A stretch of 64,000 nucleotides of DNA from Pseudomonas sp. GL-B-19 (lineage in GTDB: Bacteria > Pseudomonadota > Gammaproteobacteria > Pseudomonadales > Pseudomonadaceae): positions 62,001 to 126,000 of the forward strand of contig NZ_JAHBDK010000010.1 in assembly GCF_019956415.1 (NCBI RefSeq), written 5' to 3'. Every line of letters starts with the position of its first letter. Position 1 is the stretch's first letter. Both the position numbers and the translations under genes were made by a program. Below the pieces are notes generated by a model. It saw only the letters and a list, made by a program, of their open reading frames with translations, did not search any database and had not been told where the DNA came from. This document shows positions 1-8,758 of this stretch, one piece after another.

Positions 1-266
1 GCCCTTGGCGCGCCGGTCTGCACGAAAAACACCGCTTTGATGTTCGGCTGCAGAGGATTGTCCTTCAGGCTGTCGAGCACGGTCGCGGTGGGGTTCCAGA
101 AACTCGAAGCGCTGGGACCGTCGTCGTAGGTCAGCAGAAAACGAATCGGTGCCTGCGCCTGTAGACGTTGTTCCGTCTGCGGGGTCAGTTCGATGGGTGC
201 GGCGATGCAGCCTGCCAGCCCGACGGCGATGGCGAGTGCGCAGAACACTTTGTACAACTGTTTCAT
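1..266 (-). CDS. Polysaccharide deacetylase family lipoprotein (5' part only; runs off the window)
   Basis: Only about the first 88 residues are visible. They begin with a lipoprotein signal peptide (MKQLYK basic start, hydrophobic core, lipobox LAGC around residues 17-20). The mature part carries RFLLTYDDGP, which matches the first NodB-fold motif (TxDDG), where the Asp residues take part in metal binding and catalysis in carbohydrate esterase family 4. The protein is therefore probably a membrane-anchored, periplasm-facing deacetylase acting on an N-acetylated glycan or peptidoglycan. The rest, including the His-rich metal site, lies outside the window, so activity cannot be judged. The ATG at 264-266 was chosen because it directly precedes the signal peptide. 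Confidence 0.75.
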   Translation of the reverse strand, partial: MKQLYKVFCALAIAVGLAGCIAAPIELTPQTEQRLQAQAPIRFLLTYDDGPSASSFWNPTATVLDSLKDNPLQPNIKAVFFVQTGAPR

Positions 267-545
267 GTTTTGCCTTGGATCAGACCGTGACGGTCAACTC
301 ATCAAATGGCAAAAATCCTTCGCCCGTTCATCCTTCGCCGGCCCGCCAGTTTCGCGGGCCGAGGTTGGATCAGGGTACACAGTGTTTGGTTCCGCCGCCC
401 ACCCTCCTCGCTTACTGCGCCAAGGCCTGCTGGAACGAGTGGTCGATGATCGGTGCAGTCGCCAGCTCCGAGCAAGGCGATGGTGTCCGGATTCTGCCGC
501 GACACACCAATCAGCTTCACCGGTGCCTGTATCGCGGCATGGAAA

Positions 546-572
546 AGAAGGTGCGCAGGCACCTTCTTATTT
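546..572. terminator. Bidirectional terminator hairpin
   Basis: A perfect inverted repeat (AGAAGGTGC / GCACCTTCT) is flanked by A-rich sequence on one side and TTATTT on the other. It lies just beyond the stop of the leftward GntR gene and would end its transcript. The remainder of the gap from 267 to 608 holds a GC-rich hairpin at about 340-360 and no convincing gene. Confidence 0.65.
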
Positions 573-608
573 AAACTGACTCAACCGTCGTCAAAGTCCC
601 GATCAGCT

Positions 609-1295
609 TTACTCAAAGTGGTCCCGCAAGTACTCAGCCGCCTCATCCGACGCCTGCTTGACATGCTTTGTCATCAAAGCAACCGCCGCCTCTACATCTT
701 TAGCCCGGTACGCCGCGAGGATCGCTCGATGCTCGTCCTGGCTATCAATTCCTGCTGAGCGCAGCTGCATGTAGATATGCGTATATCGCTGCGCGACGGT
801 GTGCGCGCGGATGATCATATTTTCCAGATGCTTCATTCGTGCAGGCGCATAAAGCGCCGTATGAAGCGAGAGGTTCCATTGACTGCTCAAAATAGGATCG
901 TGAACTTTCTCGAACTCATCGATGATGCGTTCGACAGCATCAAGCTGCTCGGGTGTCGAGAGCGGTACCGAATGGCGAACAGCCAGCGGCTCTAAAACCG
1001 CCCGTAACTCAAAGCACTCATTCATTTCATGCAAGGAGGGCTGCGTCACCATAAAGCCCCGATTTGGCAGGAACTGGACAAGCCCCTGCCCTTCAAGCTC
1101 GCGTAACGCTTCGCGAACCGGCACCTTGCTGGTGTTGAGTTCGGTAGCGATCAGGTCCTGACGCAGAGGCTCGCTACCGGAAAGCGCGCCGGTGACGATG
1201 GCTTCCCTGATGACGGCCGCAACAAACTGAGGCGCGGACACACGGGCCAACGGGATCAGACCTGCAATGTATTTCAGTGGTGATTGGTTAGACAT
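609..1295 (-). CDS. GntR-family (FCD subfamily) transcriptional regulator
   Basis: This 228-residue protein has an N-terminal winged helix (residues about 15-85, with the typical VPVREALRELEGQGLV recognition region) and an all-helical FCD ligand domain. The FCD metal ligands look present: the His of SLHTALY, the His of DEHRAIL and a late His in MTKHVKQ. FCD regulators usually repress transport and catabolic genes until an organic or amino acid ligand binds. The gene is divergent from the ABC ATPase gene at 1619. Palindromes centred on GTATAC occur in the shared intergenic region and again before the binding-protein operon at 8513, so I infer that it controls the whole uptake cluster and probably itself. 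Confidence 0.88.
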   Translation of the reverse strand: MSNQSPLKYIAGLIPLARVSAPQFVAAVIREAIVTGALSGSEPLRQDLIATELNTSKVPVREALRELEGQGLVQFLPNRGFMVTQPSLHEMNECFELRAVLEPLAVRHSVPLSTPEQLDAVERIIDEFEKVHDPILSSQWNLSLHTALYAPARMKHLENMIIRAHTVAQRYTHIYMQLRSAGIDSQDEHRAILAAYRAKDVEAAVALMTKHVKQASDEAAEYLRDHFE

Positions 1296-1373
1296 ATGAC
1301 ACTAAGTGGCTAGGAGCGATTTAAAGGCGTGTCTGGGTTTGGCAGATACGAGCAACAAAAACAGCATATCTGC

Positions 1374-1387
1374 AACCGTATACGATT
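1374..1387. promoter_or_regulatory. Predicted GntR/FCD operator, site 1
   Basis: AACCGTATACGATT is a palindrome with one mismatched pair, centred on GTATAC. It lies about 80 bp upstream of the regulator start. FCD-type GntR proteins commonly bind short palindromes of this form. The same motif recurs at 1512 and 8533. Confidence 0.6.
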
Positions 1388-1511
1388 AAACGAAATCGAA
1401 CAAGGACGACACTCCTCAGCATCGCCCACCCGTGCTGAAGTACCTCAGCCTCCTACCCCATTCATCTGAAGGCGAGCCTCATTCATCGTTTTTTTGTTGT
1501 TGGCGAATTTT

Positions 1512-1525
1512 AAATCGTATACTTT
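1512..1525. promoter_or_regulatory. Predicted GntR/FCD operator, site 2
   Basis: AAATCGTATACTTT lies about 95 bp upstream of the ABC ATPase start at 1619. Its reverse complement is identical, over 15 bases including one flanking base, to the site at 8532-8546 before the binding-protein gene. This shared sequence links the two halves of the transporter to one regulator. Confidence 0.65.
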
Positions 1526-1618
1526 CTACAGTAGGAAGGGGCTGATACACCCGGTAAGCCGTTTGCGATCAGGTCCTCGCCCTTTTGCGCCATCTGTAAC
1601 CACATCAGGACAACCACC

Positions 1619-2353
1619 GTGATCAACATAAAAAATGTTTCCAAGTGGTACGGTAACTTTCAGGTACTGAGCGAGTGCACTACCGCAATACAAAAGAGTG
1701 AAGTCGTCGTCGTGTGCGGCCCTTCTGGCTCTGGAAAATCAACGCTCATCAAAACGGTAAACGCACTGGAGCCCTTCCAGAAAGGCGAAATTGTCGTCGA
1801 CGGTATCAGCCTTTCGGACCCGAAAACCAATCTACCCAAGCTACGCAGCCGGGTCGGTATGGTGTTTCAACACTTCGAGCTGTTTCCACACTTGTCCGTG
1901 ACGCAAAACCTGACGCTTGCCCAAATGAAGGTACTGGGCCGTGGCCAGGACGAGGCGCTCAAACGTGGCTTGAAGATGCTCGATCGTGTTGGCCTGAGCG
2001 CCCACAAAGACAAGTTTCCAGGACAACTCTCGGGTGGCCAGCAACAGCGTGTGGCAATTGCTCGTGCATTATCGATGGACCCGATCGTGATGCTGTTTGA
2101 CGAACCTACCTCGGCCCTGGACCCGGAAATGGTCGGAGAGGTTCTAGACGTCATGATAAAGCTGGCAAACGAGGGGATGACCATGATGTGCGTCACCCAC
2201 GAAATGGGCTTTGCCAGGAAGGTCAGTGACCGTGTGATTTTCATGGACGCGGGAAAAATCATTGAAGACTGTAAAAAAGAAGAATTCTTTGGCTCTCCCG
2301 AAGAACGCTCTCCGCGTGCCAAGGACTTCCTCTCAAAAATCCTGCAACATTGA
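1619..2353 (+). CDS. Amino-acid ABC transporter ATP-binding protein (AapP/GlnQ type)
   Basis: A full-length 244-residue polar amino acid transporter ATPase. It shows Walker [10 protein letters not shown] (about residue 36), Q-loop region [11 protein letters not shown], signature [15 protein letters not shown], Walker [13 protein letters not shown] and the switch His in CVTHEMGF. The start is GTG at 1619, which gives the usual N-terminus [11 protein letters not shown]. It should power uptake through the permeases encoded at 5211-7458 on the opposite strand. In the classical aapJQMP arrangement the ATPase gene follows the permeases; here it has moved to the far end of the cluster, divergent from the GntR gene. 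The shared operator sequence supports the pairing. Confidence 0.92.
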   Translation: MINIKNVSKWYGNFQVLSECTTAIQKSEVVVVCGPSGSGKSTLIKTVNALEPFQKGEIVVDGISLSDPKTNLPKLRSRVGMVFQHFELFPHLSVTQNLTLAQMKVLGRGQDEALKRGLKMLDRVGLSAHKDKFPGQLSGGQQQRVAIARALSMDPIVMLFDEPTSALDPEMVGEVLDVMIKLANEGMTMMCVTHEMGFARKVSDRVIFMDAGKIIEDCKKEEFFGSPEERSPRAKDFLSKILQH

Positions 2354-2376
2354 TCACGCGGAGACGCCAAGGGGGC

Positions 2377-3489
2377 TCACCAATGCAACTCAAAGGCATT
2401 ATTCGCGCCCGGCTGGATACTACTGCCCAAGCGTGCGCACTCGCGAGAAAGGGTGTCGTGCAGCCATTGACGGTCATCTCCTTCGGCGCGACAGATGCGA
2501 AAGCGACACAGGCGGGTGGGTACCAAGTCCAGCGACTGCAGGTGCCCGCCCGGGTCCAGCGAGGCAAAGTATAGAAGCCCCAGGTCGCCGCGAAAGGCTG
2601 TGTAGCCCTCGATGCCTTCGTAATCGTTCAGAAGGTCACCGCAGCCATAGAGAATCAGGCGTTCGCGGTACACCTCGATGCCTTTGACGTGGTGCGAGGA
2701 ATGCCCGTGCACCACGTCAACTCCGGCCTCGTCGATTAAGGCATGGGCGAACCAGAGCTGCTCGCGCGGGATATCGAATCCCCAGTTGCCGCCCCAGTGA
2801 ATGGAGGCGACCACCAGATCCCGCGGTTTTTTGCCCTCTAGAATCCGTTTGGCCACATGGCGCAGGCTTTGCGTCGACAGGTCCTCCAGCCGCGCGACGC
2901 CCGCGCCCTTATCCGTGGCGGCCCAGTCCGACGCAATGCCGCTGTCGGGTGCGCCGAGGCCAAACACCAGCAAGCGCCGCCCGCCAGGCTGCAGCAACAC
3001 GGCGGGCGCTTCGGCAGATTGCCGGTTGTGCCCGGCGCCGGCGCTGCACATACCATTGCTCGCCAGGGTATCTAGCGTATCGGCCAAGCCGGCTGCCCCC
3101 CAGTCCAGCACATGGTTGTTGGCCAGCACGCAGCAGTCAATGCCGGCTGCGCTGATGGCCGGGAAGTTCTCCGGACTCATGCGGTAATTGATGCCCTTTG
3201 GCTCCGGTCGTCCGCGGCGGGACACCGCAGTTTCCAGATTGATGATGCGTGCGTGTGGCTGGCGAAGTTCGAACTCATCCAGCGCAGCGCCCCAGACATA
3301 GGTGAAATCGACTGGGCGGGGAATCGAGCCATTGACTCGTTCTGCCAGCCGGACGTAATCGCCGGCATTCTTGACGTAAGCTTCGTAAAGCCGCGGATCG
3401 CCAGGATGCGGCAGTACTGCGTCGATGCCGCGGGCAGTCATGACGTCGCCGGAGAGAAACAGCTTCAGCGTATCGGTAACAGCTGCCAT
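2377..3489 (-). CDS. CapA-family protein (PGA_cap metallophosphatase-like)
   Basis: The 370-residue protein has the signature motifs of the CapA/PgsA family with a calcineurin-like fold: LSGDVMTARGID near the N-terminus, NLETAV, LANNHVLDWG, IHWGGNWGF and VDVVHGHSSHH. These Asp, Asn and His residues match the metal-binding positions of metallophosphoesterases. Family members were named for poly-gamma-glutamate capsule synthesis, but many isolated homologues have no known substrate. No signal peptide or membrane segment is visible and no other capsule gene is nearby, so a cytoplasmic hydrolase or ligase linked to the amino acid transport cluster seems more likely. It is convergent with the ATPase gene (23 bp between the stops) and lies downstream of the ornithine-cyclodeaminase-like gene. 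Confidence 0.85.
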   Translation of the reverse strand: MAAVTDTLKLFLSGDVMTARGIDAVLPHPGDPRLYEAYVKNAGDYVRLAERVNGSIPRPVDFTYVWGAALDEFELRQPHARIINLETAVSRRGRPEPKGINYRMSPENFPAISAAGIDCCVLANNHVLDWGAAGLADTLDTLASNGMCSAGAGHNRQSAEAPAVLLQPGGRRLLVFGLGAPDSGIASDWAATDKGAGVARLEDLSTQSLRHVAKRILEGKKPRDLVVASIHWGGNWGFDIPREQLWFAHALIDEAGVDVVHGHSSHHVKGIEVYRERLILYGCGDLLNDYEGIEGYTAFRGDLGLLYFASLDPGGHLQSLDLVPTRLCRFRICRAEGDDRQWLHDTLSRECARLGSSIQPGANNAFELHW

Positions 3490-3618
3490 GGTACCCTCCC
3501 GGATTTCCCGAGTAACGTAAACCGGGGACAGTCCCCGATTAGTTCACCTGCGGCCCCATCACAACAATCATCATGCCTCAACTATAGCCAGGTGGTGTTC
3601 TCAAATCTTGGCCAAATA

Positions 3619-3652
3619 AAAAGCCGGAGGATGTTTCCATCCCCCGGCTTAT
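3619..3652. terminator. Intrinsic terminator (bidirectional)
   Basis: AAGCCGGAGGATG and its near-perfect complement around a TTTC loop form a strong stem followed by TTATTATT, with an A-rich flank on the other side. It lies between the stop of the ornithine-cyclodeaminase-like gene and the start of the CapA gene, so it should separate the two transcripts at least partly. Confidence 0.75.
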
Positions 3653-3692
3653 TATTACGCTGACATGTGTAGAACGACTTCTGAACCTCTAC

Positions 3693-4649
3693 TCAGTTGT
3701 TCTTCATATGCAACTGATAAAGCTCATTGGCAATGGCGATATCCTCCAAACCCAATCCGATCGAGCGAAAGAATGTATGACGATCGGGATCGGGCAGTCG
3801 GGCAACGCCCGTCAGAAGTTCGGGCAAATCCCCGTAGATACTCTCGGGCAACCAGCCATGCTGGTCTTTTGCCAAGCGCATTTCCCCTGCACTATCAGGC
3901 GTCGTCACCCGGTAATCGCAATAAACACTCATGTTCAGCAGCGATTCAGGTGGTACTTCGTGCGCCAGTGGTGCATTGGTGCAAATGGACGTGATCAGCG
4001 CTGGCTTTTTGAGCACAGCAGGGTCAAGCACCGTTTGACCGGCCGAGGTGCACAGCAGGATGACATCCGCATCATCGACAGCACTGGCGAGTTCGGTATG
4101 AATGCTGACGCGCGGATCGAGGTCTCGTAGTGCCTGCTGCTCGGACACTGGTAGAGAGTCAATGTTGGGTGAGTACAACCTGATATCCCCCCACTCGCGC
4201 AGTGCCGAGACATGCCGGACATGCGCTTGCCCCAGCCGCCCCACTCCTACTACGGCCAGTTTGCTGCTATGTACGGGCGCAAGTAAATCTATGGCGAGCG
4301 CTGTCGTGCCCGCTGTTCGCTCAGCCGTCAGTTGCCCCGAATCACAGAGCAAGCGAGGTTGACCGTCATCCATCGACATCATCAACGTCCAGGCTGTCAC
4401 CAAGGCTCCTTCCGGACGCGGGATATAGGGCGAGAGCTTTGCACCAAAGACCCGCTCCTCGGCAAGCGTTCCAAGGTAGCTGATAAAGTTGCCTTGCCCG
4501 TTGGGAAACGGATTGCGCAGTTGTGGAGGTTGCACAGCCTTTTCCTGTCCCAACGCCAGGAACATACGACGCATTACGGACACCACATCAATCCGACCGA
4601 TCAGTTTGGCCACTTGAATTGCATCCAATATGGCAATGTCATTTTTCAT
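3693..4649 (-). CDS. Ornithine cyclodeaminase / mu-crystallin family protein
   Basis: About 318 residues from the ATG at 4649, chosen because an AAGGA stretch lies at suitable spacing; further upstream ATGs at 4658 and 4673 are possible. The dinucleotide-binding motif VGVGRLGQAHVRH is near the middle, and the fold is recognisable through FGAKLSPY, TAERTAGTTALAID and CTSAGQTVLDP. Family members use NAD(P) to cyclise ornithine to proline, or act as ketimine reductases, alanine dehydrogenases or opine-type enzymes; the sequence does not decide which. It lies 160 bp downstream of ridA, whose products remove reactive enamine/imine intermediates. The two together suggest catabolism of an imported amino acid through an imine. 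Confidence 0.85.
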   Translation of the reverse strand: MKNDIAILDAIQVAKLIGRIDVVSVMRRMFLALGQEKAVQPPQLRNPFPNGQGNFISYLGTLAEERVFGAKLSPYIPRPEGALVTAWTLMMSMDDGQPRLLCDSGQLTAERTAGTTALAIDLLAPVHSSKLAVVGVGRLGQAHVRHVSALREWGDIRLYSPNIDSLPVSEQQALRDLDPRVSIHTELASAVDDADVILLCTSAGQTVLDPAVLKKPALITSICTNAPLAHEVPPESLLNMSVYCDYRVTTPDSAGEMRLAKDQHGWLPESIYGDLPELLTGVARLPDPDRHTFFRSIGLGLEDIAIANELYQLHMKNN

Positions 4650-4809
4650 CGAATACATTCCTTTATAGAGCACCAGACAGAAAATCTAAAACGTCGAGAC
4701 GACTCAATACGAGTTCATGGGTATAAACATTAAAACAACGAAGCGCGTAACTTATAGCTACAAGGAGAGCTGTTATTTCTTACAAAATACGACCCAGCAC
4801 AACCGATTT

Positions 4810-5211
4810 CTAAAGACAGGCAACTACATCAATTTCAATATCAAACGGAAACGGCCAGGGTTTGACTGCAACAAAAGACCGGACGGGTGGATTTTCAGGG
4901 AAATACTTGCGATACACGGTATTCACCTCATCCATCATCGAGGGGTCCGTGACAAAGATCGTGGTTTTCACAACGTTATCGAGGCACGATCCCGCCGACT
5001 CAAGAACAACTTTCATCACCCGCAATACCGCGTGAGTCTGTTCAACAATCGTGCCCCGGACAATATTGCCGGTCAGTGGATCGAGCGGCGGCAGACCACA
5101 GGTATAGAGCATCGATCCCGAGCGAATCAGCAACGAGGTCGGTGTATTCAAACGTCTGAGCGCATCAGATAAAAACGGTACTTCTATTATTTCTTTCATG
5201 GAGGTATCCAT
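4810..5211 (-). CDS. RidA-family enamine/imine deaminase
   Basis: A 133-residue YjgF/YER057c/UK114 protein. Typical landmarks are SLLIRSGSMLYTCGLPPLDPLTG, the central NVVKTTIFVTDP and the C-terminal PPVRSFVAV, where the conserved Arg binds the substrate carboxylate in RidA proteins. Family members hydrolyse reactive enamines and imines made by PLP enzymes or oxidases. The start codon overlaps the stop of the upstream permease gene (TAATG), which implies translational coupling; a second ATG four codons later is also possible. Its place in the operon points to removal of an imine formed from the transported amino acid, perhaps by the neighbouring cyclodeaminase-like enzyme. Confidence 0.9.
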   Translation of the reverse strand: MDTSMKEIIEVPFLSDALRRLNTPTSLLIRSGSMLYTCGLPPLDPLTGNIVRGTIVEQTHAVLRVMKVVLESAGSCLDNVVKTTIFVTDPSMMDEVNTVYRKYFPENPPVRSFVAVKPWPFPFDIEIDVVACL

Positions 5212-6302
5212 TATTGATACAGGCGGGCCCTACGTTCACGTTCAATCGACGCGACGTAGTGTTGGATATACATGCAGATAACGAAGTAGATAACGCCGAC
5301 AAACAGATAAAGCTCTTTATAGAAGCCTTGCCAGTTTTCGTCATAAAGGCTTGATCTTGCCGACCCCAGCAAATCGAAAAGTCCGATGATCATCAACAGT
5401 GAGCTGTTCTTGACGAACGCGATGGCTATGTTGGCAATCGGTTGCAGCGACTGGGCGATGACTTGCGGCAAAATGACGTAGGCATGGCTGCCCCAGTACC
5501 CGAACCCCAGACTTGCCGACGCTTGGCGTTGACCGACTGAAAGTGCTTGCAGGGCACCGCGCAAGGCTTCGGAAAAGTAAGCGGCGGTAAATAACGAGAG
5601 ACCAATACCTGCCCGAAAAAGCTTGTCGAAAATAAGCTCGTCCGGAAGTATCAACGGAATGATCGCAAAGGTCATGAAGACAATAGTGATCGCCGGAACA
5701 CTGCGAATGAGATCGACATAAAGCCGACACGGAACAGAGATAAGCGGCATTTCCGACCGACAACCCAGCGCCAGCAGCACGCCCAAAGGGAACGCGCACA
5801 CCAGACCGGCAATGCTGATCAGCAGGGTGATGGGGAGTCCACCCCAACGCGCACGATCTACTGACTCAAGACCGAACAGTCCACCGCTCATCAATAGATA
5901 ACCAATCAACGCGGCCAGCACCCACAGCACGATGGCCAATGTGTGATGACGGACCCGAAACAAACACCAGAGCGCAACCCCGACGATCAAGGCAATGAAG
6001 GTGATCGGACGCCAAAGCGACTCGGGAGGATAGGCCCCGAACAGAATGAGATTTAGCTTGGTGCCGATGAACGCCCAACAGGCGCCGCCGTTCTGGTGGC
6101 ATAACGCGGCATCGCCGCTAAAGGTTGCATCAAGCAACAACCATTTGAAGATACCAGGGCCAACCAAAACGACGCCCCAGAGAAACAATGCGCCGAACAC
6201 AAACCGGCTTGGCAAACCTGAGCCCAGGCCTTTCAGGCGCTTGATTAGCGTCAAGGGTGCGACAATCGATACTTGGGCACCATTATTCAGATCACCAGAC
6301 AT
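5211..6302 (-). CDS. Amino-acid ABC transporter permease (AapM-like)
   Basis: A 363-residue inner-membrane permease of the HisM/AapM class. There is an N-terminal transmembrane segment, a long periplasm-facing insert, and a C-terminal core with the EAA-type loop (SEALRGALQALSVGQRQASASLG, positions about 240-262) that contacts the ATPase. AapM-type permeases are longer than HisM because of the extra N-terminal segments, and this length fits. The gene overlaps the upstream permease gene by 11 bp and the downstream ridA gene by 1 bp, so all are co-transcribed. Confidence 0.9.
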   Translation of the reverse strand: MSGDLNNGAQVSIVAPLTLIKRLKGLGSGLPSRFVFGALFLWGVVLVGPGIFKWLLLDATFSGDAALCHQNGGACWAFIGTKLNLILFGAYPPESLWRPITFIALIVGVALWCLFRVRHHTLAIVLWVLAALIGYLLMSGGLFGLESVDRARWGGLPITLLISIAGLVCAFPLGVLLALGCRSEMPLISVPCRLYVDLIRSVPAITIVFMTFAIIPLILPDELIFDKLFRAGIGLSLFTAAYFSEALRGALQALSVGQRQASASLGFGYWGSHAYVILPQVIAQSLQPIANIAIAFVKNSSLLMIIGLFDLLGSARSSLYDENWQGFYKELYLFVGVIYFVICMYIQHYVASIERERRARLYQ

Positions 6303-7458
6303 AATGTTTCTCCCACAGACCGATTACCCGCGTCGTAATAATGTTTACCGTCACGTAAACCAGCATGAAAATGCTGATCAACTCGATGGCCTGCCCGGTT
6401 TGATTCATGGCGGTATTTCCCGCCGAGACCAATTCCGGATATCCCACGGCAACACCGAGCGAACTGTTTTTCATCAGGTTCAGTAGTTCACTGACCACCG
6501 CCGGCATCGCGATCCGGAAGGCTTGTGGCATCACGATGTAACGCAGCACACCAAAGTGCGTCAGGCCCAGTGCATAACCTGCTGCAATCTGTCCCTGAGC
6601 AATGGACTGCACGGCACCACGGATCGCTTCGGCTATATAAGTGCCCGTGTACACAGAAAGCCCAATGAACATACTCATGAACTCGGGCGAAAAGTGCCCG
6701 CCGCCGCCGATTGAGAACTTGCTTGCTGTGGGCCATTCAAATGTCACTTGCCCGGACCACAGGGCGTAGGCGCTGCTCACAACAGCAATCAGGCTGAGGA
6801 ATATCAGCAAGGCTCCTGGATTCTTTAGTGTGCTGCCACCGGTCCTCACGCTTCTCAAGATGAACGCCACGACGGTGCAAAAGATCGCGACGATCGCCGT
6901 CAATGCGAAGGGGTTCGGCCACGGGAAATTGATCCCGCGATTACTGATGAACACACCCGGTACCGGCTCCAGAGCCTCCCGAACTACCGGTAAACCGTAA
7001 GTAAAAACAGCGAACCAGAAGAACAACTGCAACAGCAGCGGCGTATTACGGATCGTCGAGACATACACTTTGGCAATTCGCCTGGCCAGGCCGAATTTGG
7101 ACAACTGAGCCAATGCCGCCAATACCCCGAGCAGCACGGAGAACACAATGGAGCAGAGCGCCACTTTCAGCGTGTTCGAAAACCCCGCGAGCAAGGCGTA
7201 CGCATATGACTTGTCACCGCTGAAAGCGATCATGCTTTCGCTGAGGTCGAAGCCGGCGCGAGTCCACAAAAAGCCGAATCCGGTATTGATCCCTTTCTGT
7301 GTAAGGCGCTCGTTGATCACGTGTCCGAAATACCAAACCGCAATCACGACTACCGTGAGTACTACAAGCTGGACCAACATCGTGACTGCCCGGTGTTGGT
7401 GTTTAACTGCGCCATCTCTTGCCGACATGACCTTCACCTCTCGTTTCTGATTCGCCAT
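6292..7458 (-). CDS. Amino-acid ABC transporter permease (AapQ-like)
   Basis: A 388-residue permease with an N-terminal transmembrane helix (about residues 25-47), a core starting near residue 85 (LLAGFSNTLKVALCSIVFSV) and the EAA loop AEAIRGAVQSIAQGQIAAG near residue 280. The large insertion between the first and last core helices is typical of AapQ. With the downstream AapM-like protein it should form the heterodimeric channel of a broad-range or specialised L-amino acid importer. It follows the binding-protein gene by 32 bp. Confidence 0.9.
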   Translation of the reverse strand: MANQKREVKVMSARDGAVKHQHRAVTMLVQLVVLTVVVIAVWYFGHVINERLTQKGINTGFGFLWTRAGFDLSESMIAFSGDKSYAYALLAGFSNTLKVALCSIVFSVLLGVLAALAQLSKFGLARRIAKVYVSTIRNTPLLLQLFFWFAVFTYGLPVVREALEPVPGVFISNRGINFPWPNPFALTAIVAIFCTVVAFILRSVRTGGSTLKNPGALLIFLSLIAVVSSAYALWSGQVTFEWPTASKFSIGGGGHFSPEFMSMFIGLSVYTGTYIAEAIRGAVQSIAQGQIAAGYALGLTHFGVLRYIVMPQAFRIAMPAVVSELLNLMKNSSLGVAVGYPELVSAGNTAMNQTGQAIELISIFMLVYVTVNIITTRVIGLWEKHYVW

Positions 7459-7490
7459 CTATGTGGCGTTTGAGCCATTCTCATCACGGA

Positions 7491-8513
7491 TCAGAAAAGT
7501 GGGGCGTATAGCAGACCACCGTCCGACCACAGGGAGTTCTGTCCACGCTTCATCTGCAAGGGAGTATTTGCACCTACGTTGCGCTCGAAGATTTCCTTGT
7601 AGTTGCCTACAGCGGAGATGACATTGATAACCCAGTCATCCTTGAGGCCCAGCCCCGCCCCCACGCCTGGCGTTACACCCAAAAGGCGCCGGATGTCTTC
7701 GTTGTTACTGGTGAGCATTTGTTTAACGTTTTCTTTGGTGATACCGAGTTCTTCTGCAGTAAAGGTTGCAAAAACGGTCCACTTGACGATGTCTGCAAAG
7801 TGCTTGTCATCGCCTCGGACGACGGGACCCATTGGCGATTTCGAGATCACATCAGGAAGGATGACGTAGTTTTCAGGTTTGCCCGAGTTGAGCCGAATAA
7901 CCGCCAGCTGCGACACATCGCTGGTGATCACATCACAGCGACTTGCGAAGAATGCCGAGAAGAATTCAGTCCCGCTTTCGATCACCACAGGCTTGAAACT
8001 GATCTTCAGCTTGTCGAAGAAGTTGCGAACCACATACTCGCTTGTTGTGCCCTGCTGGATACAGACCGTAGCGCCATCGAGCTCTGACGCTTTAGTGACG
8101 CCCAGCTTCTTGTTGATCAAAAAGCCTTGCCCGTCGAAGAAGTCCACTACCGGAAATTGCAAGCCCATTGTGGTATCGCGCGTCAGGGTCCAGGTGCTGT
8201 TTCGGGAGAGGACATCGACTTCTCCATTCTGCAGCGCCGTAAAACGTGCCTGATCGGACAGCGGGACAAACTTGACCTTGGGCTTCTCGAAAATCGCTGC
8301 CGCAAATGCTTTGCAGAAATCCGCATCAAACCCCTGCCAATCACCCGTACTGCTGGGCGCACCAAACCCGACCAGGCCAGGATGCACACCACAGACAAGC
8401 ACTCCGCGCTCACGAATTTTCGACAAGGTATCGGCCTGTACCGGTGCAGAAATTGCCAAAGAAAGCCCTAGGGCTGCTGCGGTAGATGCGAAAAGAACTC
8501 TTAGACGTGTCAT
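7491..8513 (-). CDS. Amino-acid ABC transporter periplasmic binding protein (AapJ-like)
   Basis: 340 residues from the ATG at 8513, which has a GGAG ribosome site six bases upstream. A signal peptide (hydrophobic core, cleavage near APVQA-DTL) is followed by a family 3 solute-binding fold: RERGVLVCGVHPGLVGFG, GFDADFCKAFAAAIF, the lobe switch region STWTLTRDT and the EYVVRNFFDKL region. Length and motifs match the general amino acid binding protein AapJ. It is the first gene of a leftward operon (binding protein, two permeases, RidA, then the cyclodeaminase-like gene). A GTATAC palindrome lies about 20-35 bp upstream of the start, which fits repression by the GntR protein at 609. Confidence 0.92.
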   Translation of the reverse strand: MTRLRVLFASTAAALGLSLAISAPVQADTLSKIRERGVLVCGVHPGLVGFGAPSSTGDWQGFDADFCKAFAAAIFEKPKVKFVPLSDQARFTALQNGEVDVLSRNSTWTLTRDTTMGLQFPVVDFFDGQGFLINKKLGVTKASELDGATVCIQQGTTSEYVVRNFFDKLKISFKPVVIESGTEFFSAFFASRCDVITSDVSQLAVIRLNSGKPENYVILPDVISKSPMGPVVRGDDKHFADIVKWTVFATFTAEELGITKENVKQMLTSNNEDIRRLLGVTPGVGAGLGLKDDWVINVISAVGNYKEIFERNVGANTPLQMKRGQNSLWSDGGLLYAPLF

Positions 8514-8532
8514 CAGCTTCTCCACTCGGTAG

Positions 8533-8546
8533 AAAGTATACGATTT
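8533..8546. promoter_or_regulatory. Predicted GntR/FCD operator, site 3
   Basis: AAAGTATACGATTT directly precedes the binding-protein gene. It is the exact reverse complement of site 2 at 1512-1525. Overlap with the probable promoter or leader would allow simple repression. Confidence 0.65.
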
Positions 8547-8758
8547 GAAGTTATATGACTTTAAACGGTCCTGTCAAGCGACAGCCCCTGCTTGTCTAAG
8601 ATGATTTTGATCTAGGTTTTACACCGTGCTGGACGGTACGAATGGGGCGAAGATCGCAACCGCTCGCCTCGCTGCCATGGATGAAGCCCAACAGTTTTCC
8701 GCTGGCTGGCAGCTAAGCTGAACATTCCCGTCACAGCTTTCCACCGCAGGGTCAGCCG

